Origin: CAVVIO01 sp963748095
GTDB taxonomy: Bacteria; Bacteroidota; Bacteroidia; Bacteroidales; UBA10428
DNA: 64,000 bases
NCBI GenBank assembly: GCA_963748095.1
Contig: CAVVIO010000069.1
Coordinates: forward strand, 62,001-126,000
Direction of reading: 5' to 3'
Shown here: positions 40,726 through 48,532 of the stretch, in pieces
Position numbering within the stretch: position 1 is the stretch's first letter
How the letters are laid out: each line of letters opens with the position of its first letter
The notes under the pieces: model-generated
What the model saw: the letters and a program-made list of their open reading frames with translations, nothing else
The model's database searches: none
Told to the model about the DNA's origin: nothing
Translations under genes and position numbers: made by a program

Positions 40726-41364
40726 TTATAATTCTTGTAGCTGTTTGATTAATTCTTTCATCCTTGAATAGGTCAATTGGCCCGGCGCCGTATTAATGCC
40801 TGTATCGGGAGCAGCAAAAGTAAACGGGGCTCCCAGGAAAGGCGCCATAACACGGGTAATTTTACCTCTTTCGCCCATACCTATTGCCAATATATTTTTG
40901 TAGGTATCATACAATGAAAATAATGCAGCAATATTCCGGTCATCTTTTATAAAAGTGGCTATCTTAGCCATGTCTGCGTTGTAATCAAAACAGGTATTAA
41001 CTAATTTTTTCAGTTCACTTTGTCCCGGTGTTGATTCAAAATTATGATACGAAATAATGACTTTACACTGATGTTTTTTTGCAAATTCAACCAGCTCTTT
41101 CCGGTATCCTTCTTCCGATTCGATTTCAATATCAACGTATTGTGCCCCGGCTTCAATAGCGAGTTTTAACTTTTCAAGTCTCTCATCATCATCATAATCA
41201 CCCGGTCTTAAGGTAGCAATCAATATTTTTGGGAAAATAAATACTTTCCGGATCTCGTCCTTATCGAATTCTGTAAGGTCAAGTCTTATCTCTGCCATTT
41301 CAGCTTCAGCAAGCATCGCAAGACAGCGGTCGGGGTCTTTATCTGATATACTAATGCAGATCAT
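40726..41364 (-). CDS. aroD: type I 3-dehydroquinate dehydratase
   Basis: Dehydrates 3-dehydroquinate to 3-dehydroshikimate through a Schiff base. 212 residues with the type I barrel: EIRLDL, the catalytic His in ISYHNFE and the Schiff-base lysine in MAKIATF, then GERGKITRV and the C-terminal GQLTYSRM. It overlaps the end of aroB by 14 bases, so translation is probably coupled. Using type I instead of type II enzyme is a choice seen in some Bacteroidota. Confidence 0.93.
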   Translation of the reverse strand: MICISISDKDPDRCLAMLAEAEMAEIRLDLTEFDKDEIRKVFIFPKILIATLRPGDYDDDERLEKLKLAIEAGAQYVDIEIESEEGYRKELVEFAKKHQCKVIISYHNFESTPGQSELKKLVNTCFDYNADMAKIATFIKDDRNIAALFSLYDTYKNILAIGMGERGKITRVMAPFLGAPFTFAAPDTGINTAPGQLTYSRMKELIKQLQEL

Positions 41365-42382
41365 GTATCAGGGATTCAAGTTGGGTATAGGTAACTTTTT
41401 TAATTACAGCATGACCGATTTTCTCCAGTAATACCAGGTGAATAGAATCTCCCTCACGCTTTTTATCCTGTTTCATCGCCTTGTAAAGTGTTTGCAAATC
41501 GATATCTGTGGAAACAGGCAAATGCAGGCTTTCAAGTAATCGAATGATGCGGTCTTTTTCACCGGGTGATAGCATACCCGATTTTACAGACAATTCAGAT
41601 GCCAGCACCATGCCGATACTAACTGCTTCGCCGTGCAGCATACCGCTTTGTTTTTCGATAGCATGGGCGAAGGTATGGCCGAAATTCAGTTTTCTGCGTT
41701 CCCCTTTTTCCTTTTCATCGGCTTCTACCACATCCGCTTTAATCTGAACCGACTCGAATACAAGTTTGTTCAGTACTTCGGCATCGTATTTTAGTGCCCG
41801 ATTCGTATGGTTTTCAAGGTAATTGAATAATTCCACATTTTTAATAGCGCCTGCTTTTACTATTTCAGCAAATCCGGCACGGAATTCTCTTTCGTCCAGG
41901 GTGCTGAACAGTTCTTCGTCACATATTACAAATTCAGGTTGGTTAAAAACGCCAATCATGTTTTTATATCCCTGGAAGTTTACACCGTTTTTACCGCCAA
42001 CACTGGCATCTACCTGCGAAAGGAGCGTGGTGGAAACAAATCCGAACCGTAAGCCTCGCATGAAGATGGAGGCAGCAAAACCTGTCACATCACATACTAT
42101 TCCGCCGCCGATTCCAACAATAAAAGATGACCGGTCGACTTCGAATTCCACAAATTTCTGAAATATGAAATGAAGAGTATCGAGGGTTTTGTGTTTTTCT
42201 CCCAATCCTATCTCTATCACTTCACAATTTTTCGGAAATTGTGATTTATAATAACGGGAAAGATTTGTATCGGTGATAATGACAACCTTTGTTTCCGGTA
42301 AATAATTTACCAGGTTTTTCAGTCTTTCCCCAGTTAATATTCTGGAAATCTTCGTGTCAGTATGTACTTCAATAATTCTCAT
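41351..42382 (-). CDS. aroB: 3-dehydroquinate synthase
   Basis: NAD- and metal-dependent cyclisation of DAHP to 3-dehydroquinate. 343 residues with VGIGGGIVCDVTGFAASIFMR, TTLLSQVDASVGGKNGVN, and the metal ligands in RRKLNFGHTFAHAIEK and MLHGEAVSIGM. It follows the DAHP synthase gene by 38 bases and overlaps aroD. Confidence 0.97.
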   Translation of the reverse strand: MRIIEVHTDTKISRILTGERLKNLVNYLPETKVVIITDTNLSRYYKSQFPKNCEVIEIGLGEKHKTLDTLHFIFQKFVEFEVDRSSFIVGIGGGIVCDVTGFAASIFMRGLRFGFVSTTLLSQVDASVGGKNGVNFQGYKNMIGVFNQPEFVICDEELFSTLDEREFRAGFAEIVKAGAIKNVELFNYLENHTNRALKYDAEVLNKLVFESVQIKADVVEADEKEKGERRKLNFGHTFAHAIEKQSGMLHGEAVSIGMVLASELSVKSGMLSPGEKDRIIRLLESLHLPVSTDIDLQTLYKAMKQDKKREGDSIHLVLLEKIGHAVIKKVTYTQLESLIHDLH

Positions 42383-42420
42383 GCCGGTTTTTTCAAAATG
42401 TTCCCCGAAAGTAATAAAAA

Positions 42421-43503
42421 TTAAACATTCATTACTTTATTCTGGTGGTTGATCGATTCCTGGTGAATGGCCTGGTAAATTTTGGTAATGAATTCTTCGC
42501 TCATACCCTTCTCTTCCGCTTCTGTAATCCGTTTGCGCAGCAGTTCATCCCACCGGCTCGACTGCAAGATGGTAAAATTATTCAATTTCTTGTATTCACC
42601 GATTTTCCGTGAGACACCCATTCTTTTATCCAGAATTTCCATCAGCTTGTCATCGTACTGGTCTATTTCATGTCGCAATTCTGCCAGGGTGGGCATCATG
42701 CCGTTTTCGATATTGGGTTTACGCAAAACCAGTTTACTGATCATTTCTTTCAGAACTGCCGGGGTAATTTGCTGGGAGGCATCGCTCCAGGCTTGGTCCG
42801 GATCCACATGTGTTTCCACAATAATTCCGTCAAAACTCATATCGAATGCTTTTTGTGATATTTCGAACAGTAGTTCCCGGTTTCCGCAAATATGACTGGG
42901 ATCGGTAATGATGGGCAATTCAGGAATGCGACGACGTAATTCAATAGGTATCTGCCATTGCGGGGTATTCCGGTAAATGCTTTTTCCGTAACTTGAAAAA
43001 CCACGGTGTATTGCGGCCAGTTTTGTGATCCCGGCATTGTTCAGCCTTTCAAAGGCGCCGATCCAGAGTTCTACGTCGGGGTTTACCGGATTCTTCACCA
43101 TTATCGGGATATTGATCCCGTTCAACGCATCGGCAATTTCCTGCACGGCAAACGGATTGGCCGTGGTACGTGCTCCCAGCCACAGGATGTCCACCCCAAA
43201 TTTAAGAGCTTCCAGCACATGGCCTACATTGGCAACCTCGGTAGCTGTAAGCATGCCGAATTCCTCTTTTACTTTTTTGAGCCAGGGAAGCCCTTTTTTT
43301 CCAACTCCCTCAAAGGCATTTGGCCGTGTACGGGGTTTCCAGATTCCGGCACGGAAAACTTTTATGCCATTGTCATGAAGCTGCCGGGCTGTTTCCATCA
43401 CCTGTTCTTCTGTTTCGGCGCTGCACGGGCCCGCCATCACCAGGGGACGTTCCATGCTGATCCCCTCTAATTCAAACTTTTCAAGATTTAAATCTATTCC
43501 CAT
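42421..43503 (-). CDS. bifunctional DAHP synthase / chorismate mutase
   Basis: Residues 1-260 are a KDPG/KDO8P-type DAHP synthase (MAGPCSAE, RAGIWKPRTRPNAFEGVG, LGARTTANPF, AAIHRGFS, ITDPSHICGNR), the first enzyme of the shikimate route. Residues about 268-355 form an AroQ-type chorismate mutase (ELRHEIDQYDDKLMEILDKR, SRKIGEYK). In such fusions the mutase domain usually also confers feedback control by prephenate. It sits 6 bases after pheA, so one transcript couples first and branch steps. Confidence 0.95.
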   Translation of the reverse strand: MGIDLNLEKFELEGISMERPLVMAGPCSAETEEQVMETARQLHDNGIKVFRAGIWKPRTRPNAFEGVGKKGLPWLKKVKEEFGMLTATEVANVGHVLEALKFGVDILWLGARTTANPFAVQEIADALNGINIPIMVKNPVNPDVELWIGAFERLNNAGITKLAAIHRGFSSYGKSIYRNTPQWQIPIELRRRIPELPIITDPSHICGNRELLFEISQKAFDMSFDGIIVETHVDPDQAWSDASQQITPAVLKEMISKLVLRKPNIENGMMPTLAELRHEIDQYDDKLMEILDKRMGVSRKIGEYKKLNNFTILQSSRWDELLRKRITEAEEKGMSEEFITKIYQAIHQESINHQNKVMNV

Positions 43504-43509
43504 GATGTT

Positions 43510-44370
43510 TTATTCTAAAATGGTTTTACCTTTTGTATATTCTCCGAAAATTTGCAAACCCGTGATAAAAGGGCCGATAGCCCCGAGGGCCTGCTTGTAA
43601 AGTGTATAGTCATCGATTTCCACATCGAGGTAGAACTGGTATTCCCAGTCCTGACCGATAATTGGCATCGATTGTATTTTAGCAAGGTTTAATTCGTAAT
43701 ACGATAGAATGGAAAGTACTTTTGACAGGCTTCCGATCTTATGAGCCAGAGCGAAAGTCATGGATGCCTTGTTGATATTTTCATTCGGATGTAGCTTACC
43801 GTTTTTGTCTTCCAGGATCAAAAAACGGGTATAGTTCATTTTATTTGTTTCTATACCCGGGGCAATAATTTCAAGTTTGTATTTATCTGCTGCCAGCCTG
43901 CTGGAAATAGCTCCGACTCCTGTCAGTTGTTTATCTGCAATTTCTTTGGCACTAAGCGCGGTATCGGCGCTGTCGATGAGTTTAATATGCGGGTACTCTT
44001 CAAAGAATTTCTGACATTGCAGAATTGCCATCGGGTGGGAATAGACCTCTTTAATATCCTTGATATCCTGACCGGGAAGCGCCACTAAATTCTGCTTAAT
44101 ACGAAGGTATATTTCGCCGATAATGGTCATGTTCGATTCGAGGAGTAACGTGTAATTGGGCAGTATACTTCCGGCCAGTGAGTTTTCTATGGCAGTGATC
44201 CCGTAATCTACATGACCGGTTTTAAGAGCTTTGAACAGGTCTTTAAAAGTATTTCTAGGAACGATTTCTATCTCATCATTTTCGAAATATTTTAAAGCTG
44301 CTATTTCATGAAAAGCCCCGTATCCTCCCTGAATGGCTATTCGTTTGACTTTTGGGATTATTTCATTCAT
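43510..44370 (-). CDS. pheA: prephenate dehydratase
   Basis: Makes phenylpyruvate from prephenate. 286 residues: PDT domain starts RIAIQGGYGAFHEIAA and includes the conserved YGITAIENSLAGS; the C-terminal ACT domain carries SLSKVLSILSYYELNLAKIQSMP, the phenylalanine-binding region (ESRP is replaced by IQSMP). First structural gene of the aromatic operon. Its ATG lies 13 bases after the second attenuator hairpin, so it is directly under leader control. Confidence 0.96.
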   Translation of the reverse strand: MNEIIPKVKRIAIQGGYGAFHEIAALKYFENDEIEIVPRNTFKDLFKALKTGHVDYGITAIENSLAGSILPNYTLLLESNMTIIGEIYLRIKQNLVALPGQDIKDIKEVYSHPMAILQCQKFFEEYPHIKLIDSADTALSAKEIADKQLTGVGAISSRLAADKYKLEIIAPGIETNKMNYTRFLILEDKNGKLHPNENINKASMTFALAHKIGSLSKVLSILSYYELNLAKIQSMPIIGQDWEYQFYLDVEIDDYTLYKQALGAIGPFITGLQIFGEYTKGKTILE

Positions 44371-44382
44371 AATTCAGATATT

Positions 44383-44409
44383 AAAAAAGGCCCCTTGTTC
44401 CGGGACCTT
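44383..44409 (-). terminator. attenuator hairpin 2, before pheA
   Basis: On the minus strand AAGGTCCC (44409-44402) pairs with GGGGCCTT (44394-44387) through eight pairs including one G-U. The loop is seven bases and the stem is followed by six T residues. It ends 13 bases upstream of the pheA ATG and overlaps the stop codon of leader peptide 2. Confidence 0.85.
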
Positions 44410-44444
44410 ATACTAATTTATTTGTAATAAAAGATATAAAGTCC
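44403..44444 (-). promoter_or_regulatory. predicted antiterminator 2
   Basis: GGACTTTATA (minus strand, 44444-44435, inside leader peptide 2) can pair over ten bases, with one G-U, with TATAAGGTCC (44412-44403). The second arm overlaps the 5' arm of hairpin 2, so the two structures exclude each other. Confidence 0.7.
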
Positions 44445-44515
44445 TTGTGTTTTACCCTGAAATAGAAGTAAAAGTAAAAATACCCGCTATTGAATATGTT
44501 TTTCTTTTTCATCAT
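44408..44515 (-). CDS. leader peptide 2 (aromatic-rich)
   Basis: A 35-codon frame, ATG at 44515 (or 44512), ending at the TAA at 44408. It carries eight consecutive alternating aromatic codons YFYFYFYF at positions 12-19. The upstream part is lysine-rich (MMKKKN) and two further Phe follow. Because it directly precedes an antiterminator and a U-tailed hairpin, the peptide is best read as an attenuation leader that senses charged tRNA-Phe and tRNA-Tyr. It is too short to be an annotated gene in most pipelines. Confidence 0.85.
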   Translation of the reverse strand: MMKKKNIFNSGYFYFYFYFRVKHKDFISFITNKLV

Positions 44516-44531
44516 ACTTCGTTGTACAAAT

Positions 44532-44562
44532 AAAAAAAGTCCCGAAATTTTCGGGACTTTTT
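44532..44562 (-). terminator. attenuator hairpin 1
   Basis: AAAAAGTCCCG and CGGGACTTTTT form an 11-bp stem around a short A/T-rich loop that can close further. On the minus strand it ends in seven T residues. It lies between the two leader peptides. Confidence 0.9.
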
Positions 44563-44592
44563 ATACAATATTATATAATGCAAATAAGCCCC
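44539..44592 (-). promoter_or_regulatory. predicted antiterminator 1
   Basis: GGGGCTT (minus strand, 44592-44586), right after the stop codon of leader peptide 1, can pair over seven bases (one G-U) with AAGTCCC (near 44543-44537), the 5' arm side of hairpin 1. The competing partner of the adjacent segment is the GCAAATAA codons in the leader. Confidence 0.65.
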
Positions 44593-44593
44593 T

Positions 44594-44647
44594 TCAGGTT
44601 ATCCAAAAGTAAAAATAAAAGTAAGCGTTATTTGCAATAGTTCTCAT
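44594..44647 (-). CDS. leader peptide 1 (Tyr/Phe/Trp)
   Basis: A 17-codon frame reading MRTIANNAYFYFYFWIT, with seven aromatic codons in a row including Trp. It starts about 10 bases after the predicted transcription start. Its GCAAATAA segment (codons 5-7) can pair perfectly with TTATTTGC just after the stop codon, giving the classic 1:2 structure of an attenuator. It would sense all three aromatic amino acids. Confidence 0.88.
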   Translation of the reverse strand: MRTIANNAYFYFYFWIT

Positions 44648-44666
44648 TTCGTAATTTTAACAGGTA

Positions 44667-44697
44667 CAAAATTAAGCAAAGTTTTATATAATCCAAA
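44667..44697 (-). promoter_or_regulatory. promoter of the aromatic amino acid operon
   Basis: On the minus strand TTTG (44697-44694), 19 bases, then TAATTTTG (44674-44667): an exact match to the Bacteroidota primary sigma consensus TTTG-N19-TAnnTTTG. It lies between the end of clpP and leader peptide 1, so pheA transcription need not depend on clpP. Confidence 0.75.
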
Positions 44698-44733
44698 TAA
44701 ACATATGAAATTAGTTATTTTCAGGATTATTTT

Positions 44734-45342
44734 TTAACTACCTAATTTCATCTCAAATATCTTATCCACAATCCCGTATTCAACCGATTCATTGGCATTC
44801 ATCCAGTAGTCCCTGTCAAAATCCTTTAATATCTGTTTCAAAGGCTGATTGCAGTTTTTGGATAAAATTTCTGCAGAAATATTTTTGGTTTTAATGATTT
44901 GTCTTGACTGAATTTCCAGATCGGCAGCGCTTCCCTGTACCATTCCAACACTCGGCTGGTGGATCATGACTTCACCCAGCGGAAACATATACCGTTCTCC
45001 TTTTTCTCCGGCAGAGAGAAGGATCGATCCCATGGAGGCTGCCAGGCCCATACATACTGTTGAAACAGGAGAGGAGATCAAAGCCATGGTATCCAGGATC
45101 GAAAATCCGGATGATACGATCCCGCCCGGGCTGTTAATAAAAAAAGTAATCTTTTCACCGGGTTTCACCGATTCAAGATATAATAATTTACTTACAAGGT
45201 CCTGTGCAGAATCATCGTCTACAGGTCCCCAAAGAAATATTTTTCGTTGTTCCAGAAATTTTAGGTCAATTATTTTCTGAATTCCCTGGTTTTTTCCAGT
45301 TTGTTCCTGTTCTTCTTCGTTTTTAAATTTTTCAGTTATCAT
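44734..45342 (-). CDS. clpP: ClpP-family serine protease (probable paralogue)
   Basis: 202 residues with the ClpP fold and triad: Ser in GLAASMGSILLSAG, His in VMIHQPSVG, Asp in DFDRDYWMNA. ClpP forms the 14-subunit peptidase chamber fed by ClpX or ClpC. The acidic N-terminus (NEEEQEQTGKNQG) and isolation from tig and clpX suggest this is a second copy, not the housekeeping clpP. It lies upstream of the aromatic operon on the same strand with no terminator visible between them. Confidence 0.9.
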   Translation of the reverse strand: MITEKFKNEEEQEQTGKNQGIQKIIDLKFLEQRKIFLWGPVDDDSAQDLVSKLLYLESVKPGEKITFFINSPGGIVSSGFSILDTMALISSPVSTVCMGLAASMGSILLSAGEKGERYMFPLGEVMIHQPSVGMVQGSAADLEIQSRQIIKTKNISAEILSKNCNQPLKQILKDFDRDYWMNANESVEYGIVDKIFEMKLGS

Positions 45343-45527
45343 TTGAGTTATTTTTTACTATTTACTATTCGTGTGCTATTTAACCATTTGGTATGCCAGT
45401 AAAATTAGAAAAATAATCTGTGTGATACCCTGTTTTTTAAATCTTCTTTTTTTTGCCTGAATGGTAATCTCCTGTTTTGTTTGGATAAGTTTTACTTATT
45501 AGTATTTATTTCATTCATAAGAAGGAG

Positions 45528-45550
45528 ACTGCTTCGCTATCGCTCGCAGT
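45528..45550. repeat. REP-like palindrome
   Basis: ACTGC (45528-45532) and GCAGT (45546-45550) enclose a GC-rich, CGCT-containing loop. The wording GACTGCTTCG...CGCAGTGACG resembles short dispersed palindromes common in Bacteroidota intergenic DNA. Only one copy is in the window. Confidence 0.4.
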
Positions 45551-45640
45551 GACGGTTAGGAGCGAGTTTTTGCCTGTTGTGTCAGTAAGGACAGAATTTT
45601 TGCTTGAAATAACGGTTAGAAGAGAATTTTTCAGCTCTCG
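45551..45640. repeat. degenerate 30-base tandem repeat, three units
   Basis: Units start at 45551, 45581 and 45611, each with the core TTAGGAGCGAGTTTTT, TAAGGACAGAATTTTT or TTAGAAGAGAATTTTT at the same offset. Spacing is exactly 30 bases. Identity is moderate, so this is an old duplication. Confidence 0.55.
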
Positions 45641-45673
45641 CTCAAATAACAATATTTTACTTTAAAAATGTAT

Positions 45674-47536
45674 TTACATAATCTCACTTAACTGCAACCA
45701 CCTGTCCGATTTTTCTTCCAATGATTTTAACAAGATACCCAGCTTTTCCGATTTTTCCAGCAACTTATCGGAAGCGAGAGTCCCGGAATATAAAGAGGCT
45801 TCGAGAGTGGCTTTTTCCTGTTCCAATGCTTCTATCTCTTTTCCGAGCTGCTCGAATTCCCTTTTTTCCTTATAACCCGGTTTTTTGTATTTTTCAGTTG
45901 TAGCGGTAACATCCTTTTGTTTTTTGATTTTGTTTTCAGAAAGGGCTGTTTTATTGGTTTTATTTTCCTTTTCGCGATAAACGGAATAGTTTCCCGGAAA
46001 ATCCTTTATGTTCCCTTTGTCCTGAAAAACAAACAGGTGGTCCACGATGCTGTCCATAAAAAAACGATCGTGTGAAACAACGATCACGCATCCGGGAAAA
46101 TCGGCCAGGTAATCTTCAAGGATATGCAGAGTCATGATATCGAGATCGTTGGTAGGCTCATCGAGGATCAGAAAATTGGGGCTTTTCATCAGTACCGTAC
46201 ATAAATAAAGCCTTCTTTTTTCACCTCCGCTTAATTTCGAAATATAACGATATTGCGAATCGGGCGTAAATAGAAAGTGGTTCAGGAATTGCGAAGCGGT
46301 AACAATTTTTCCGTCAGCAAGACTAATGGTTTCGGCAATCTCGTTTACAGCTTCTATTACACGCTGGTTTTCATTAAATTGTATTCCGGCCTGACGGTAA
46401 TATCCAAATACAATGGTTTCGCCATATTCGATATTACCTGAATCGGGCAACAGCTTTCCGGTGATTGCATCGAGCAGGGTGGATTTTCCACAGCCATTTT
46501 TACCAATGATCCCAACTTTGTCGTATCGGTTGAAGTTATAACTGAAATTATCAATATAAGTAATCCCGTCGTAACTAACCGACAGGTTCCGGACTTCCAG
46601 TATTTTTTTACCAAGCCTTTTAACACCCGTATTTAATTCAATCTCCTTATCGGAACGTTTTTTCGATGCCTGTTCTTTCAGATCATAAAATGCATCGATG
46701 CGGTATTTGGCTTTTGAACTTCTTGCCTGCGGCATCCGGTTCATCCAGTCCTGTTCTTTCCGTAGCAGGTTCTTTGCTTTTTCTACGGTGGCCATTTCTT
46801 CTGCCAGGCGTTGTTCTCTTTTTTCGAGAAAATAGGTATAATTACCGGCGTAACTGTAAATGTTTTTATTGTCAATTTCCAGGATGTCGGAACATACACG
46901 GTCGAGAAAATACCTGTCGTGCGTGACCATCAGTATGGTTTTTCCTGAGTTTAACAGGTAATCTTCCAGCCATTCAATGCTTTCCAGGTCGAGATGGTTG
47001 GTAGGTTCATCGAGCAGCAAGCAATCAGGATCCGAGATCAGCAAATTAGCCAGCGCTACCCGTTTTTTCTGCCCGCCAGAGAGTTCACGGATCGGTTGAT
47101 GGTAATTATCGATATTCAACCGGGTTAATATTTGTTTTACACGCGATTCGTAATCCCATGCTTCCAGCAGGTCCATTTTTGCCAGCACTTTAGCCAGTTT
47201 TTCTTCCGGCCCGTATTTCAATACTTCCTCATAGGAACGTATTGCTTTCATTACATCATCCGATGATTGAAATACTTCATTTATAACAGTATTGTTTTCG
47301 TCCAGTACCGGGTTTTGTTCCAGAAAACCTGTTTTTATATCGGGGTGGATAAGTATATTTCCTGAATCGGGAGTGTCTGTGCCTGCAAGAATATTTAAAA
47401 GCGATGTTTTGCCGGTACCGTTTTTCGCTACAAGAGCCACACGGTGTTGCTCGTTAAGCAACAGGGATAAATTTTCAAAAAGTACCAGGTCGCCGTATGA
47501 TTTGGTGATGTGTTCTGCCTGAATAATAGTCCTCAT
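45674..47536 (-). CDS. ABC-F family ATPase (Uup-like)
   Basis: 620 residues with two ABC ATPase domains on one chain and no membrane segments. Walker A NGTGKTS (near 38) and GKNGCGKST (near 350), signatures LSGGQKKR and LSGGEKRR, Walker B LLLDEPTNHLD and LILDEPTNDLD, the P-site linker between the domains and a C-terminal coiled coil (about 530-620) as in Uup. ABC-F proteins act on the ribosome E site or in DNA maintenance. Divergent from nth. Confidence 0.93.
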   Translation of the reverse strand: MRTIIQAEHITKSYGDLVLFENLSLLLNEQHRVALVAKNGTGKTSLLNILAGTDTPDSGNILIHPDIKTGFLEQNPVLDENNTVINEVFQSSDDVMKAIRSYEEVLKYGPEEKLAKVLAKMDLLEAWDYESRVKQILTRLNIDNYHQPIRELSGGQKKRVALANLLISDPDCLLLDEPTNHLDLESIEWLEDYLLNSGKTILMVTHDRYFLDRVCSDILEIDNKNIYSYAGNYTYFLEKREQRLAEEMATVEKAKNLLRKEQDWMNRMPQARSSKAKYRIDAFYDLKEQASKKRSDKEIELNTGVKRLGKKILEVRNLSVSYDGITYIDNFSYNFNRYDKVGIIGKNGCGKSTLLDAITGKLLPDSGNIEYGETIVFGYYRQAGIQFNENQRVIEAVNEIAETISLADGKIVTASQFLNHFLFTPDSQYRYISKLSGGEKRRLYLCTVLMKSPNFLILDEPTNDLDIMTLHILEDYLADFPGCVIVVSHDRFFMDSIVDHLFVFQDKGNIKDFPGNYSVYREKENKTNKTALSENKIKKQKDVTATTEKYKKPGYKEKREFEQLGKEIEALEQEKATLEASLYSGTLASDKLLEKSEKLGILLKSLEEKSDRWLQLSEIM

Positions 47537-47679
47537 TATATCCCTGTAAGTTTAAATTTAAACCGGAAATACACTTTGTTATTAACTGTTGTGCAAAATT
47601 AGTTGAATTGATTTAACTTAAAACCATTATTTTTGATGATAAATAATATAAAACCACATTGGTAAATTATGCAACCCTG

Positions 47680-48333
47680 ATGAGAAGAAGCGAAAGATTT
47701 AAGAAAATTCTGGAATATTTCCAGGAAAATCAGCCGGTTGCCGAAACGGAGTTGCATTATACCGATCCTTACCAGTTAATTGTTGCAGTAATTCTTTCGG
47801 CACAATGTACCGACAAGAGGGTGAATATGATCACACCGGCGCTTTTTGAGAAATATCCCGATGCTTTAAGCATGTCGCTGGCTCAGCCTGAAGAGGTATT
47901 TGAATCTATTAAAAGCTGTTCATATCCGAATAATAAAGCCAAACATCTGGTTGGGATGGCCCGGATGCTGACAGATGAATTTAAAGGTATCGTTCCCTCC
48001 GAAACGGAAGAACTACAAAAATTACCGGGGGTTGGCCGTAAAACTGCCAATGTGATTGCTTCAGTAATTTATGACAAACCGGCCCTGGCAGTTGATACAC
48101 ATGTTTTTCGGGTAGCAGCAAGGCTCGGATTGACGGAAGGGGCAAAAAACCCGCTTGCAGCCGAGAAGCAGCTGATCGAATATATTCCTGAGAAACTGAT
48201 ACCGATTGCACATCATTGGCTAATTCTTCACGGACGTTATGTTTGCACGGCCCGGAAGCCAAAATGTTATGAATGCAAATTACTGGAATTCTGTAATTAT
48301 AAAGAAAAAAATCTGATACCGGGAAAAGAATGA
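47680..48333 (+). CDS. nth: endonuclease III
   Basis: DNA glycosylase/AP lyase for oxidised pyrimidines. 217 residues from the ATG at 47680, which I prefer over an in-frame TTG at 47659 because MRRSERFKKILEYF matches the usual start. The helix-hairpin-helix LPGVGRKTANV with catalytic Lys, VDTHVFRVAARLGL with catalytic Asp, and a C-terminal 4Fe-4S motif CTARKPKCYECKLLEFC are all present. Confidence 0.96.
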   Translation: MRRSERFKKILEYFQENQPVAETELHYTDPYQLIVAVILSAQCTDKRVNMITPALFEKYPDALSMSLAQPEEVFESIKSCSYPNNKAKHLVGMARMLTDEFKGIVPSETEELQKLPGVGRKTANVIASVIYDKPALAVDTHVFRVAARLGLTEGAKNPLAAEKQLIEYIPEKLIPIAHHWLILHGRYVCTARKPKCYECKLLEFCNYKEKNLIPGKE

Positions 48334-48532
48334 CTCCTGAAAAAATATTTTTTAGTAAAACACATGAAAAAATATCAGCAATAGTTGATAAAATCTTTAA
48401 AGAAATGTAACCATCCGCCATTATTTAACGTTTCCGTGGATGTATCAATTTTGAATATTAAAAAAAAATGTTAATTTTACTTCGACTATACGAAGGTAAT
48501 GCATTAATTCCCAAACCATAAACCTATTGGCT

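Larger units (their letters stand above)
45343..45673. other. intergenic region with repeats between clpP and the ABC-F gene
   Basis: 331 bases without a credible gene. It holds a REP-like palindrome and a three-unit 30-base tandem repeat, described separately. The clpP promoter must lie in its left part, but I found no good consensus match. Confidence 0.5.

Noticed and set aside
42482..43470. Several open frames antisense to the DAHP synthase/chorismate mutase gene
   Set aside because: They are shadows of a strongly conserved gene; their translations are low-complexity and unlike any family.
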